Shown piece after piece: positions 49,616 to 59,300 of a stretch of DNA of 64,000 bases. The stretch is from NCBI GenBank assembly GCA_020402945.1, contig JADBYQ010000059.1, positions 1 through 64,000 on the forward strand, given 5' to 3'. The notes beneath the pieces are model-generated. The model did not search any database. It saw only the letters and a program-made list of their open reading frames with translations, and was not told the DNA's origin. Made by a program: the position numbers and the translations under genes. Source of the stretch: Cytophagales bacterium (lineage in GTDB: Bacteria > Bacteroidota > Bacteroidia > Cytophagales > Cyclobacteriaceae). Position 1 is the stretch's first letter, and each line of letters opens with the position of its first letter.

Positions 49616-51688
49616 CTAACTTTTTGTCTCGATGTAGGGAATTGAAACGACAAATTCGCTTCCCTTCCCTTCGCTACTGATGAGTTCAATAGTACCCCCC
49701 AATCGATCAATCAAAGTCTTGACAATGGCAAGACCTAAACCATTGGAACTCTCTGATGAGGTTGGTTTTGCGCTTAACTTTTTAAATTTTTTATAAAGTG
49801 ACAACCTATCGGTGTCAGTAAATCCAGGCCTCTGATCCCTCACTTTGATAATTGCGTTTTTACTCTCAATTCGACACTCTAAAAAAACAGAACTGCCCAC
49901 TTTTGAAAACTTGATCGCATTGGATACCAGATTCTCTACGATTCGATTGATGTAAGATGGATCTGATGTGAAAAGTGCAGTACTAGGCAAGGTCTTTTCC
50001 AATCTTATATCCTTTTCTAAAGCAACAACTTGAAAATACAAAATACTGTCGCTAAGCAACTTAGCCAAATCAAAATCCTGATAAGATGGCGCGTTTGAGT
50101 TTTCCTCCATAGCATGCGCGTCAAGCAAATCAGCTATCAGACGCGCACCCGATTTAGTTGAATCACGGATCATTTGAATATAAGTCATTTGATTCACGTT
50201 GAGCGGGCCTTCCTTTTCGAGCAAATACGCAAGTCCTGAAATTCTATTTAGTGGTGCCTTCAGGTCATGTGCTACAATGCTCATGATTGTATCTTTCTCG
50301 TGATTGATATCCGAAAGTTGCTGATTTCGCTTAGACAATGCTTCATTTTTTATATCTATCTCATGTTGGTGACTATCGATCTGGTCATTTTGAGTGGCCA
50401 ATTTATCGTTCAGCATTTTTCTTCGCTTACCAATCTGCCAATACAGAACGGCCAATATTGAGAGAAAGACGATGACGAGCACGGACAAAATATTCGCCAA
50501 GCGTTGACGACTCACCAACGTTTCGGTCTGTGTTTGACGTATCTTAAGCAATTCATTTTCCTTTTCTTGTGATTCAATTTGTAATTCAAATTGTAATCTC
50601 TCTACTTTCCTAGCCAATTCTAAATCCTCAACCGAATCTTTCAGTATCAAATACTGATTCATATTCAGTATTTCCTCCTGGCGATTATTTAGCATCTTGG
50701 ATACTTGTGCTAACAAATAATAAGACTCTAACTGAAGAGCAGATTGTTGACTCGATTTCGAAAGTTGGAGTGCACTACTGAACTGTTGCCTGGCGTGGCC
50801 ATATTTCTTTTCAGCCAGATAGATTCTACCCATCAACAAATGCGCTTCAGGCAACCTCCTAACATTGCCTGATTTCTCAATAAAAGCAAATCCCTTTTCA
50901 CCAATATTTCTCGCTTCGGAAATCCTGCCCTGCCGCAAGTAGTTCTCCGCCAACAGAACTTTCGTTCTAGCCAGGTTAATCGCATCATCAATGGTTTGGT
51001 ATACTGAATCTGACTTTAAAAAATAAAAATTCGATTTTTCCAAGTCATCCATTTTCTGATAGAGCGTACCTAATTGTGTATAGGCAGACGAGATATCTCG
51101 CACTTTTTTTAGCAGCAATCGAGTGGCCAAGGCACCGAGTAGCGCTTGTTCTGCTTTCGCAAAATCCTGCTGCGCCAGATAGAGAACTGCCAAACTTTGT
51201 TTAGTGTAAGCAATGCCAGATTGATCACCAGTTGAAGTAAATATCTTTTGGGCGTTTATGAAGTAGGGTAGTGATTTTGAAAGGATGCCCTGCTCAAATA
51301 AGAGCCTGCCAATATTATTATTGCCATATGCGATTTGATTAGAATCTTGTTGGATTGTAGCCACTCGAATTGCCTCTTGTCCAAGGTCGTAGGCCTTTGA
51401 AAGGTTTCCTAAATAATTGTAAGCAACCGCCAAAAAATTAAGAGGCTTGGCCAAATTAGTTTTCAGTTTTCCTATTTTGCCAAGTTCATAAGCCTGTTCG
51501 CAGTAGTAAATAGTGCTGTCTGGTTTTGCGAAACGGTATTCCCAGCCAATTGAATTTAAGAGTTCGAATTGCTGATCTGTGGATGTTTCTTTCAGCTTTA
51601 GCTTGAGGCTATCAATGAGTGCCCTATTCTGGCCAATGACTGGAATTGTCAGCACCACTAGCAAGCAAAAAAGTAAAAGACTCCTCAT
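49616..51688 (-). CDS. Sensor histidine kinase with TPR repeats
   Basis: A 690-residue kinase with signal peptide (LLFCLLVVLTIPVIG), then about ten TPR-like repeats in the periplasm (about 20-370, e.g. AKPLNFLAVAYNYLGNLSKA). A membrane helix is at about 395-415 (ANILSVLVIVFLSILAVLYW), followed by a coiled coil and HisKA domain (phospho-acceptor His in IVAHDLKAPLNRISGLAYLL), then an ATPase domain with N-box ENLVSNAIKFSK. The G1 box reads VRDQRPGF where DQGPGF is usual, so one glycine is Arg. The G2 box GLGLAIVKTL is normal. No response regulator is adjacent: it is an orphan kinase. Confidence 0.9.
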   Translation of the reverse strand: MRSLLLFCLLVVLTIPVIGQNRALIDSLKLKLKETSTDQQFELLNSIGWEYRFAKPDSTIYYCEQAYELGKIGKLKTNLAKPLNFLAVAYNYLGNLSKAYDLGQEAIRVATIQQDSNQIAYGNNNIGRLLFEQGILSKSLPYFINAQKIFTSTGDQSGIAYTKQSLAVLYLAQQDFAKAEQALLGALATRLLLKKVRDISSAYTQLGTLYQKMDDLEKSNFYFLKSDSVYQTIDDAINLARTKVLLAENYLRQGRISEARNIGEKGFAFIEKSGNVRRLPEAHLLMGRIYLAEKKYGHARQQFSSALQLSKSSQQSALQLESYYLLAQVSKMLNNRQEEILNMNQYLILKDSVEDLELARKVERLQFELQIESQEKENELLKIRQTQTETLVSRQRLANILSVLVIVFLSILAVLYWQIGKRRKMLNDKLATQNDQIDSHQHEIDIKNEALSKRNQQLSDINHEKDTIMSIVAHDLKAPLNRISGLAYLLEKEGPLNVNQMTYIQMIRDSTKSGARLIADLLDAHAMEENSNAPSYQDFDLAKLLSDSILYFQVVALEKDIRLEKTLPSTALFTSDPSYINRIVENLVSNAIKFSKVGSSVFLECRIESKNAIIKVRDQRPGFTDTDRLSLYKKFKKLSAKPTSSESSNGLGLAIVKTLIDRLGGTIELISSEGKGSEFVVSIPYIETKS

Positions 51689-51799
51689 TTTTTTCGCACT
51701 CCTATATCACCACAGCGAGATACCGATAAAGCTATCGCGATCAATATTATTTGTGTTATTAATGTGTTGAATTTGAGGTGCCAATTGAGAGTAACCTTG

Positions 51800-53041
51800 T
51801 CAGTCCTCTTCCACAAAATTCATATCTCGGCTAAAGGTCTCCTCCACCCACTGCAATGAAAGGAATGCGATGATAATGGTAACAATTCCGACCACTAAAG
51901 CTCCATAAATCACCGCGGATTCTCCCCCACCCAATTGCTCGCGCATAAAACGAAAGCCCAACGTAAGAGGTACCACCATGCCACGAATAAAGTTTGGTGC
52001 CGAAGTAGCCACCGTGGATCGAAGGTTGGTGCCGAACTGCTCTGCGGCCATCGTAACAAAAAGAGCCCAGTAGCCAATGCTTACTCCTAGTAGAAAACAG
52101 GTGAGGTAAAAATTAAACACGGAACGGCCAGGCGTAAACAGATAGATCAAAATCATCCCCGTTGTAACGACCACATATAAGAACACGACTTTTTTCCGAG
52201 AGCGCAGTGCCTGACTAATAAAACCGCTGACCAAATCACCGACTGCCAAACCAATATAGCTATACATCACAGCATCGCCTGCCGAAATGGTGCCATTGAT
52301 ATGTAGCGCTTTTGCAAACTCGGGAGAAAACGTGATCAAAATGCCAATCACAAACCAGATAGGCAACCCAATAAAAACACTGCCAACGAATTTTTTAAAT
52401 CGGGCTGCGTTGTTAAAAAGCTGAAAAAAATTGCCACGCTGAACGGTTTGCTGTTTCAATTTTAAAAATACACCTGATTCAAAAATACTTACGCGGGCAA
52501 CCAACAAAACAATTCCCAAGCCACCGCCTATGAAGTAGGCTATCTGCCAGTCAAATTTTTTGGCAATAAAATTGGCAAGAACAGCTCCCATCAAACCGAC
52601 AGTGGCAACCAGTGTAGTGCCATATCCGCGCAAGCGCGTAGGCAGTACCTCAGACACAAGCGTAATTCCCGCACCCAACTCCCCTGCTAAACCAATGCCT
52701 CCAATAAAACGAAGCACTGCATATTGATTTACGGTGGTAACAAATCCATTGGCGATGTTGGCAAGTGAGTACAACAAGATCGAGCCAAAAAGTACAGACA
52801 ATCGACCCTTCTTATCGCCCATTATTCCCCAAATTAATCCGCCCAGCAAAAGACCAACCATCTGGCTCTGCAACACAAATTCTCCTTGTGTCAGCAGTTG
52901 GTCATCAGGAACTCCAATGGATTGCAAACTAGTACGCCTGACAATGCTAAAGAGAAGCAAATCATAGATGTCCACAAAGTACCCCAGCGCGGCTACTATC
53001 ACGGGGACGCTCCACAAAGGCTTCAGGCTATGTTCTTTCAT
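51800..53041 (-). CDS. MFS transporter (sugar/metabolite:H+ symporter type)
   Basis: A 413-residue transporter with twelve predicted helices. Family signatures are GLIWGIMGDKKGRLSVLFGS (loop 2-3, with the DxxGRR-like motif), RFIGGIGLAGELGAGITLVSEVLP after helix 4, and a similar loop in the second half (ALRSRKKVVFLYVVV). Overall it recalls the sugar porter and metabolite:H+ symporter groups. Substrate cannot be told. It is a single gene facing divergently from the large VPS10-like gene, with a 141-bp gap. Confidence 0.88.
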   Translation of the reverse strand: MKEHSLKPLWSVPVIVAALGYFVDIYDLLLFSIVRRTSLQSIGVPDDQLLTQGEFVLQSQMVGLLLGGLIWGIMGDKKGRLSVLFGSILLYSLANIANGFVTTVNQYAVLRFIGGIGLAGELGAGITLVSEVLPTRLRGYGTTLVATVGLMGAVLANFIAKKFDWQIAYFIGGGLGIVLLVARVSIFESGVFLKLKQQTVQRGNFFQLFNNAARFKKFVGSVFIGLPIWFVIGILITFSPEFAKALHINGTISAGDAVMYSYIGLAVGDLVSGFISQALRSRKKVVFLYVVVTTGMILIYLFTPGRSVFNFYLTCFLLGVSIGYWALFVTMAAEQFGTNLRSTVATSAPNFIRGMVVPLTLGFRFMREQLGGGESAVIYGALVVGIVTIIIAFLSLQWVEETFSRDMNFVEED

Positions 53042-53182
53042 TGAAAAAATTTGGTCAAAATAGCGGTTTTATCGGACATTCAATCCATCCATCATTATCA
53101 AGTTTTTGCCATTTATAAAAAACCACCCGATTTGTTCATCAATTCGATTTAATATCGAACTTAGAAACCAAACCTCATCGAC

Positions 53183-56100
53183 ATGCAAAAGATCTTTTAC
53201 TTTCTCGTGTTTCTGTTTGCTGCAGCCAATGTGCTTGCGCAAAAAAAGGAAACAAAAACAACACTAACCTTTGACGAAAAGTTGTACTCAGCATTGGAGT
53301 GGCGCAGTATCGGCCCTTACCGTGGAGGCAGATCAGCCGCAGTGACGGGAGTACCTGGAAAGCCAAATCTCTTCTACATGGGCGCAACCGGGGGAGGCGT
53401 TTGGAAAACGAATGATGCTGGAAATACCTGGAGAAATATTTCAGATGGTTTCTTTGGTAGCTCAATAGGATCGGTTGCCGTTAGCGAGTGGGACAACAAT
53501 GTAATCTATGTTGGGCAGGGCGAAGGCACCATCCGGGGAAATGTCTCTTATGGTCATGGCATGTGGAAATCAACGGACGCTGGAAAAACTTGGATTTTTG
53601 TTGGATTGAAAGAATCTAAGCACATTCCTCGCATTCGGATACACCCCAAAAATCCGGATTTGGTGTATGCGGCCGTATTAGGCGATTTGTTCAAATCTTC
53701 AGAGGAGCGGGGCGTCTATCGAAGTGACGATGGTGGAAAAAATTGGAAACGCATTTTATTTGCTAACGCCAATGCGGGTGCAGTTGACTTGTGTATGGAT
53801 CCCAATAATCCACGCATACTTTACGCATCAATGTGGAGAGCAAAAAGAACGCCTTATAGTATGGAAAGTGGAGGCGAAGGCTCTGCGATATATAAAAGTA
53901 CCGATGGCGGTGAGACCTGGAAAAACATTTCTACTAACGATGGATTGCCCAAAGGAATTTGGGGCATTTCTTGTGTCTCGGTTTCTCCAGTCAATTCTAA
54001 CCGCGTGTATGCCATGATTGAAAATGACAATGGAGGTGTTTATCGTTCAGATGATGCAGGACAAACCTGGAAAAAAATGAATGACGACCGGAACCTCCGC
54101 CAACGGGCATGGTACTACACAAAAATTTATGCCGATACCAAAGATGAAGATATGCTGTATGTGATGAATGTTTCCTACCACAAATCAAAAGATGGTGGCA
54201 AAACATTCCAATCCTACAATGCTCCACATGGCGATCATCATGACCTTTGGATTGCGCCAGAAGACAACCAGCGTATGGTTATTGCCGATGACGGTGGCGC
54301 CCAGGTTTCGTTTGATGCCGGAGAAAATTGGTCGACCTATGGAAATCAACCCACTGCGCAATACTATCGCGTGACTACCGACAATCATTTCCCCTATCGC
54401 ATCTATGGAGCACAACAAGATAACTCTACCCAACGAGTAGCCCACCGGACAGATGGCTTTTCAATTGGAGATCGTGATTGGGAGCCAACAGCAGGTGGCG
54501 AGAGCGGACATATTGCGGTAGACCCAACAGACAATGATGTGGTGTTTGGTGGTAGCTACGATGGTCTATTAACAAGAAAAAATCATCGCACCGGTGAAGA
54601 GCGCGGTATCAACGCGTGGCCAGACAACCCGATGGGCCACGGAGCAGAGGGAGCGAAGTACCGTTTCCAGTGGAATTTCCCGATCTTCTTTTCTCCGCAT
54701 GACACAAAAAAATTATATGCCGCATCGCAAAATTTGCATGTAAGCTACAATGCCGGAGAGAGTTGGGAACTAGCTAGCCCAGACTTAACCAGAAATGATG
54801 CCTCTAAAATGGGTTCGTCTGGTGGACCGATCACAAAAGACAATACCTCGGTCGAATACTACTGTACGATTTTCGCAGTAGCGGAATCTCCATATGAAAA
54901 AGATCTCATCTTGGCGGGTTCCGATGATGGATTACTCCACATCACTCGCGATGGTGGAAAAAATTGGACAAAACTTTCTGTGGCTGGAATGCCCGAGTGG
55001 ACGATGATCAACAGCGTTGAATTTACGCCTCACGAAAAAGGTGCAGCCTATGTGGCCGCTACAAGTTATAAATCAGGTGACAATCGTCCCCTTCTTTTCA
55101 AAACAAAAGACTATGGAAAGACCTGGACAAAAATCACCGATGGCATAGATCCTACTCATTTCACACGCGTAGTAAGAGCGGACCAAAAACGTTCTGGTTT
55201 GTTGTATGCCGGCACTGAATTTGGAATGTATATTTCATTTGACGATGGTGCAAGCTGGAAACCTTTTCAGCTCAACTTGCCAATTGTTCCGATCAACGAC
55301 CTCACTATTAAAAACGACAATCTCATTGCGGCCACGCAAGGAAGAAGCTTCTGGCTGATCGATGACCTTACTCCATTGCACCAGTTGAATGAGGCCGTTA
55401 GTAAGGCAGATGTGCATCTCTACAAACCAATGCCAAGTTACCGAATGAATGGTGGCCAAGCCGGACGAAGAGGGCAGCCTAAAACAGAAGGCGTGAATCA
55501 CCCCAACGGTGTGATGATTCACTACTTCATCAAAGACACCACCAAAGCAGTGGCGTCATTGGAGATATTGGAGAGTAATGGCAAACTGATCAAAAAATTC
55601 GCCACCAAGCCCGACAAGAAAGCAAAAGAAAAGGAAGACGAACTAAAGCTGAAGCCGGGCATGAACCGTCAGGTTTGGAATATGCGCTATGCAGATGCTG
55701 AAGGTTTTGACGGAATTATTATGTGGGCTGCATCACTCACCGGACCCAAGGCGATGCCGGGTACTTATAAAGCTCGCTTGACTGTCAATGGAAAAGTGAT
55801 GGAGACCGAATTTGAAATTGTAAAAGACCCGCGCACTAGTGGCACTCTGGCAGATATCAAAGCACAGTTCGATTTCTCTATCGCGGTTCGCGACAAACTC
55901 TCCGAAACAAACAAAGCTGTTAAAAAAATTCGTACCGCTCGCGAACAAATCAATCGCGTAACAGAGCCGATGAAAGGCAAAGAGGAGATGAAAGATGTCA
56001 ATGATATGGCAAAGTCAATTTTAGACGATATGAAGAAAATTGAAGAAACGCTTTATCAAACCAAGAACAAGAGTGGACAGGATCCTTTGAACTACCCTGT

Positions 56101-56317
56101 TCGATTAAACAACAAATTGGGTGCACTTGGCTCTGAGGTTGATGGCAGTGACTTCCGACCGACCGAGCAAGTAAAAGCGGTGTATAAAGAAATTACTGAG
56201 AAAATTGACGAACAACTGAACTTGCTTAATAAAGTAATGACAGACAAAGTACCTAAGTTCAATGAGCTCGTTAAACAAAAACAGGTGAATGCAATTTCGA
56301 TTGGTGACATTATGTAG
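53183..56317 (+). CDS. VPS10/sortilin-like beta-propeller exported protein
   Basis: A 1044-residue protein with signal peptide (IFYFLVFLFAAANVLAQ). Most of it is a sortilin/BNR-type ten-bladed propeller with repeated SxDxGxxW turns (STDAGKTWIFVG, SDDGGKNWKRI, STDGGETWKNIS, SDDAGQTWKKMN, SFDAGENWSTYG, TRDGGKNWTKLS, SFDDGASWKPFQ). After about residue 720 the propeller ends and a FlgD/Ig-like stretch and a long helical tail (about 885-1044, rich in Lys and Glu) follow. Databases often call such proteins glycosyl hydrolases, but catalytic residues are not evident. There is no T9SS tail. Its role is unknown. Confidence 0.88.
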   Translation: MQKIFYFLVFLFAAANVLAQKKETKTTLTFDEKLYSALEWRSIGPYRGGRSAAVTGVPGKPNLFYMGATGGGVWKTNDAGNTWRNISDGFFGSSIGSVAVSEWDNNVIYVGQGEGTIRGNVSYGHGMWKSTDAGKTWIFVGLKESKHIPRIRIHPKNPDLVYAAVLGDLFKSSEERGVYRSDDGGKNWKRILFANANAGAVDLCMDPNNPRILYASMWRAKRTPYSMESGGEGSAIYKSTDGGETWKNISTNDGLPKGIWGISCVSVSPVNSNRVYAMIENDNGGVYRSDDAGQTWKKMNDDRNLRQRAWYYTKIYADTKDEDMLYVMNVSYHKSKDGGKTFQSYNAPHGDHHDLWIAPEDNQRMVIADDGGAQVSFDAGENWSTYGNQPTAQYYRVTTDNHFPYRIYGAQQDNSTQRVAHRTDGFSIGDRDWEPTAGGESGHIAVDPTDNDVVFGGSYDGLLTRKNHRTGEERGINAWPDNPMGHGAEGAKYRFQWNFPIFFSPHDTKKLYAASQNLHVSYNAGESWELASPDLTRNDASKMGSSGGPITKDNTSVEYYCTIFAVAESPYEKDLILAGSDDGLLHITRDGGKNWTKLSVAGMPEWTMINSVEFTPHEKGAAYVAATSYKSGDNRPLLFKTKDYGKTWTKITDGIDPTHFTRVVRADQKRSGLLYAGTEFGMYISFDDGASWKPFQLNLPIVPINDLTIKNDNLIAATQGRSFWLIDDLTPLHQLNEAVSKADVHLYKPMPSYRMNGGQAGRRGQPKTEGVNHPNGVMIHYFIKDTTKAVASLEILESNGKLIKKFATKPDKKAKEKEDELKLKPGMNRQVWNMRYADAEGFDGIIMWAASLTGPKAMPGTYKARLTVNGKVMETEFEIVKDPRTSGTLADIKAQFDFSIAVRDKLSETNKAVKKIRTAREQINRVTEPMKGKEEMKDVNDMAKSILDDMKKIEETLYQTKNKSGQDPLNYPVRLNNKLGALGSEVDGSDFRPTEQVKAVYKEITEKIDEQLNLLNKVMTDKVPKFNELVKQKQVNAISIGDIM

Positions 56318-56337
56318 AAGATATTCTCTCTACAACA

Positions 56338-56366
56338 ACAAAAGCCTCCAGTATGGGGGCTTTTTT
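56338..56366. terminator. Bidirectional terminator between the VPS10-like and PorU2-like genes
   Basis: AAAGCCTCCA and TGGGGGCTTT pair with a 3-nt loop (one G-T pair), followed by six T. The mirrored A-rich flank serves the opposite strand. It lies between two convergent stops at 56317 and 56390. Confidence 0.9.
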
Positions 56367-56389
56367 GTTTCAGAAAAATAATCGATTCG

Positions 56390-59300
56390 CTATCTCATTA
56401 GCACCAATCTGCCTTTTTGGGAAACACTCTTTCCCTTTGCAGTCACATTCATTCTAAAAATATAGATTCCGTTGGGCATTTCGTTTCCAGCGCTATCAAC
56501 TGCACTCCATGAAAATTCGTTTGTCCCAATGATAAAATTCTCTACTTGAGCTCGTCCGAAATTCTGAATCAGGCGACCGTCTAATGAATAAATTTGAAGT
56601 GAGAAATCATCCGGTAAATTATTTCCACTCAAGACGAAACTGAAATAAAAAGAGGAAGTAGAAGGATTGGGATACACCGATTTTAAAACAAGAACAGTGC
56701 TGTCACTCACTCGAAAATCAATCTCGTAAGGCTTCAAGCCACTTTTGTTTCCGCTTGCATCTGTGCCTTCTACCCGCAATGTATACAAGCCCTCTGTCAA
56801 ACTTTGAGGAGCAAATTTAACTTTAAACGGCTCCGTGGAAGTTGCCGGTGACCAAGTAACATCCGGCCGGCCAAAATAAATTGGTGTAAAGGGGCAATTG
56901 GAATTGCCACATTCCGATTTCAGAAAGATGGTCATACCTACTGTGTCTTTCTTCAGCAAAAACGGATTATCGTCCGAAAGTTCAATTTCAATGTTAGGTT
57001 GGTTAGACACAAAATCTTTGTTTTGAATCACCCGACCATCTATTCGCACTTTTAAGGTTGGTGCAGTTAAGTCGGGAAGTACTTTCAAATAATCTAAACC
57101 ATTTACAATATTGTTGTCATAGTATTGTTCCGGTAATTCCTTTGGATTTACAAAGACAGAAACATCATTTAACCCAGCTTTCAATTTCGTGTCTATACTG
57201 AATGAAATGCCGATGGTCTCACCTGGCTTTGGAGCGTTGATAAAAAAAGATGAGGATTGATTTTTTCCGGAATTCTTTGTCAATACATCGGTTCGTACAG
57301 TGAGTTGACCTGAGAACTGTTTATCAGAAATATTTGTAAACCCAAATGATTGGTCGGTAAATGTCTGCCCTTCCTGTACTGTCTGCTGAGCAATAGCTCC
57401 CTTGCGTACAAGTATTCCTTCCGCAACTGTCTCAAACAAAACGATCCATTTGCGCAATTGGGCTGCTGAAAGATTTACTGCATCTTCCATCTTCACTTCC
57501 AGTCTTAGCAATGGGTATTGTTTCGCATCGATGAAACTCAAGTCCAATGTGCCCGTTACATTGTCTCGTAACATTGTTTCGACACCAAGTAATGAAACAC
57601 CATAAATCGTAAAACCAACTACGTCAGTCGTTTGAAGCTCGGTAACCTGATTGACCAAACGAACCCAATTTTTTGCAGGGCCTATCACGGTCGACTTCAT
57701 ACTTCCATTTGAAAACCGACCTGTGATTGTTTTTGCAACAGACAATGATTGCGCGGTAGCTGGTGCAACACTGCTTTTGAAAACTCGGGCTGTGCCTACG
57801 GCTGCGCCCTTTCTACCCAGTATTACGATTGGCTCTCCATCCAACAAAAGATTGATTTGTGCCGCGCTGATTCCAAAGTTCCCCAATTTGGTTTTCACAT
57901 TATTTGACCAAGTCGTGTAGCCAGGGTTGCCAATAGAAAAAAGAACTACTGAGTCACTTTGTTGAATGGCATCAATGTACGTTGCCAAATCATCATTCAA
58001 GCCAGTCTCAAGTTCTGACAACAAAAAGCTGTTTATCAACTGTGGTTCCCTTCCGCAGGTGCGTGGGTCTTGAAAATTAAATGGAATGCCCGCATAAGGC
58101 ACAGCCGTGTTTTTGTTAAACGCCACAAGATTAATGGTATTGCTTCTGCAGGGTTGACCTTGAGATGCCACATTGTATTCTACATTGTTGATTTTAAATG
58201 ATACACTTGTGGCGGGTGTGGGATTAGTACTTCCGAACGTGGTCACAGAAAACGGCTGCACACTTTCCAAGTAACTCAATTTTCTTAATTGTGCATCTTT
58301 CAGCAGACCGAACACTTGATTTTCATTGTACTGGGGGAACTTCAATTGCCCCCATCCTTCCGATCCATTTTTTATAAAGGTAAACGAGGTGGTCATCCAC
58401 TCAGTACTTTCATTTGACTTAGGCTTATCGAATCGGGTACGCCAATAATAAACCGTGGAATCAACCGGAAGCAAATTGACCGAAACCTTGGCAAGTACTT
58501 CGCCCGACACGACTTGAGATTTTAAGAATGAGCTGTTAAACAAATTAGTCGTATCTATCTCGATGCGAAAATCTCTGACACTGGATATCAAATCAGTAGC
58601 TTGAAACACGAGATCCAGAGACTGCTTGCTTACCAATGCATATGGAGAAGGAAAAAGATTTTTTGTTCCGTTCGATGAAATCAATCCATTAAACGTAGCG
58701 GAATTATTGAGTTTACTAATTTCTTTAATAGTATTGAGAGGATCAATAATTACAGTGAATTGATTGAGGCCACCACCCGCTGCGTCTCGCTTCACCCGAA
58801 AAACTACCGTGTCTTGACTAAGCACATTTTGAAAAATGGAGTCGTAGCTTTTGGATGTATTATCACTGAATGTTCGTATCAACCTCATGGGCAAATTACC
58901 AGTACCAGTCGCACCTAGGTTCTTTCGCACAACCCGAACACAGAAGGAATTACTTTGAGAAGTCACCGGCAACCCATCAAGTGACAACAGGGAGAGGGAG
59001 GTATTTTCAAGAAGATAATCTGGTTTAGCCGTTCCAAAAAGTTTTACGGCCGGATCTCCCAATAAAACCATTTGCTGTACTTGTGTAACACTTAGTATAT
59101 CTGATCCAAAGGAGTTCAGGTAACGACTCGCTACCTCCTTTTGAACATCGCCAATTCCTTTTTGAATAAATGTGGTGTCGGCAAAACCCACATGATAAAA
59201 CAAATCAGAATACGCCCGAAGGGTATTACTAAAACCAAATGAGCTATGAGCAATAAAGCTTCTGGCACCTTTATTAGTGGCCAACATCCAGTCTTCTCCA

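Noticed and set aside
53183-56317. Glycosyl hydrolase
   Set aside because: This database name is often given to such propeller proteins, but the sequence shows only sortilin/BNR-type repeats and no catalytic residues of a known GH family.
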